Origin: Planctomycetota bacterium
GTDB lineage: Bacteria; Planctomycetota; Phycisphaerae; Sedimentisphaerales; Anaerohalosphaeraceae
Assembly: GCA_003644215.1 (NCBI GenBank)
Contig: QNBU01000040.1
Location: 1-8,228 of the forward strand
Direction: 5' to 3'
Length of the DNA stretch: 8,228 nucleotides
Translations under genes and position numbers: made by a program
The notes under the pieces: generated by a model
What the model saw: only the letters and a program-made list of their open reading frames with translations
Database searches by the model: none
Told to the model about the DNA's origin: nothing
Shown here: positions 7,412-8,228 of the stretch, one piece after another
How the letters are laid out: each line of letters opens with the position of its first letter
How positions within the stretch are numbered: position 1 is the stretch's first letter

Positions 7412-7414
7412 TCA
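7412..7414 (-). other. In-frame TGA splitting a large membrane protein gene
   Basis: The coding strand reads ...ACA CTC ATC ATT TGA GCA ATT CTG GCA... with both sides in the same frame. The sequence on either side is hydrophobic, as expected inside one membrane helix (TLII-stop-AILAAVSVAM). A single change from TGG (Trp) or CGA (Arg) would create it. TGA works as a normal stop for the GT2 gene in the same run, so a changed genetic code is not supported. Confidence 0.8.
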
Positions 7415-8228
7415 AATGATGAGTGTTTTATCTTTGAACAGGGTTGGCGCAGAGACATCATTTCCGAGCATTTTCTGGACCTGGAGATAATAATTATTGC
7501 CGATAAACTTATAGCTCAGCAGGTACAGCACCAGCCATAAGCCCACAAACCCCAGGCAGAGGGTCCACCGGCGAGGTAGGCGCAACAGCAGGTGGATTCC
7601 TGCAAATGGTACAAGCATAATAGAGGCATAGAGATACCCGCCGTGGACATTGGCCCAAAAAACGATCAGCGGCACGACCAGCCAGATCAATCGATAGTTT
7701 TTAACCACTGTTAAAACCAACAGGAGAATCAGAACCGGAGCCAGCAGATTTGAATACCCCGCGGGCCGAATATCGTAGAAAGTTCGCCCGATATACACCG
7801 CAAAACATGCGCCGGTCGCCGCGAGTATATCCCCGACGCCCAGCAGTTTACCGGCGGCATATACACAGAACACCGCCAGGCCGTAAAGCACAAACTTCCA
7901 ATAGACCAGCGTATTATAGTTGTAGCTGTCGCCGTCGCCGAACCAGTTCGCCAGCTTGTAAAAGATCAGATGTGTTAGCCAGTTTTGGTTGATCCAGCCG
8001 GTGGGATGCCATTTTTTGATAAGTCCATGTGTCCAGTTGGGATGTTTTTCAAGCGTTTCTTCCGAGGGGCCAGCAGGGTGGGAGTTAAAACTAAACGGTT
8101 CGACTGTATCGACTCCATGATTGGAAAAATGCCTGCCGCAAGCCATTGCCACCCAGGTATCGCCAGCGGCGACCATATGGGTCGATGCGTGAAAAGCGAA
8201 CAGTAGCATTCCGGCGAAAAGAACCGGC
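7412..8228 (-). CDS. GT-C-like multi-pass membrane protein, N-terminal portion, 5' partial and ended by in-frame TGA
   Basis: The frame is open to the right edge: six further codons (P-V-L-F-A-G) precede the ATG at 8209, so the true start is outside the window. 271 residues are visible. The first helix (PVLFAGMLLFAFHAS) is followed by GDTWVAMACGRHF and a loop with EPFSF; an acidic residue just after the first helix and a 'D-W...GR...PFS' pattern is what I recall from large bacterial GT-C-like membrane proteins. A long extracytoplasmic loop (~30-95) is rich in Trp, His and Asn, then there are about five to six more helices with WANVHGGYLYAS in between. It stops at the TGA inside a hydrophobic segment with no C-terminal domain, so on its own it looks truncated. 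A role in transferring lipid-linked sugar outside the membrane is an inference from topology and from the GT2 neighbour. Confidence 0.65.
   Translation of the reverse strand, partial: PVLFAGMLLFAFHASTHMVAAGDTWVAMACGRHFSNHGVDTVEPFSFNSHPAGPSEETLEKHPNWTHGLIKKWHPTGWINQNWLTHLIFYKLANWFGDGDSYNYNTLVYWKFVLYGLAVFCVYAAGKLLGVGDILAATGACFAVYIGRTFYDIRPAGYSNLLAPVLILLLVLTVVKNYRLIWLVVPLIVFWANVHGGYLYASIMLVPFAGIHLLLRLPRRWTLCLGFVGLWLVLYLLSYKFIGNNYYLQVQKMLGNDVSAPTLFKDKTLII

Noticed and set aside
7412..7414. Alternative genetic code with TGA read as Trp or Gly
   Set aside because: The GT2 gene ends in TGA at 4817-4819, overlapping the alr start as ATGA and giving a normal family length; TGG is widely used for Trp and no other gene here has an internal TGA.

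Overview
The window is almost wholly coding and holds two convergent blocks whose stop codons lie 5 bases apart at about 1690. No stretch over 300 bases lacks a gene. There is no RNA gene, CRISPR array, insertion sequence or obvious promoter. The organism looks like a Gram-negative-type environmental bacterium with roughly balanced base composition. The mix of an SPFH protein, an LDH-like malate dehydrogenase and a very large GT-C-like membrane protein reminds me of Planctomycetota (Phycisphaerae-like). That placement is an impression from protein style, not a demonstrated assignment.

Plus strand, 1-1689: the C-terminal part of an SPFH/band 7 protein (cut by the window edge), then an LDH-like malate dehydrogenase starting at a GTG with a clear Shine-Dalgarno. 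The two are closely spaced and probably co-transcribed.

Minus strand, 8228 down to 1695: a tight run of genes that probably forms one operon entering from beyond the right edge. In transcription order: (i) a large multi-pass GT-C-like membrane protein, interrupted by one in-frame TGA at 7412-7414 that splits it into a 271-residue part (5' end outside the window) and a 608-residue part; (ii) a family 2 glycosyltransferase resembling polyprenyl-phosphate sugar synthases; (iii) alanine racemase, overlapping the previous gene by ATGA; (iv) a 653-residue protein that I read as a gamma-glutamylcyclotransferase-like domain, a helical middle region and a glutamine-synthetase-fold amidoligase (COOH-NH2 ligase) domain.

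Taken together, the minus-strand genes suggest an envelope-related function. The GT2 could charge a lipid carrier with sugar, the GT-C-like protein could use it outside the membrane, and alanine racemase supplies D-alanine. The GGCT-amidoligase fusion could make and remodel an amide- or isopeptide-linked compound. The last item is the best candidate for an undescribed system here: one chain seems to carry an amide-forming domain and a domain from a family that breaks gamma-glutamyl amide links. Its substrate is unknown, and the link to D-alanine rests on gene order alone.
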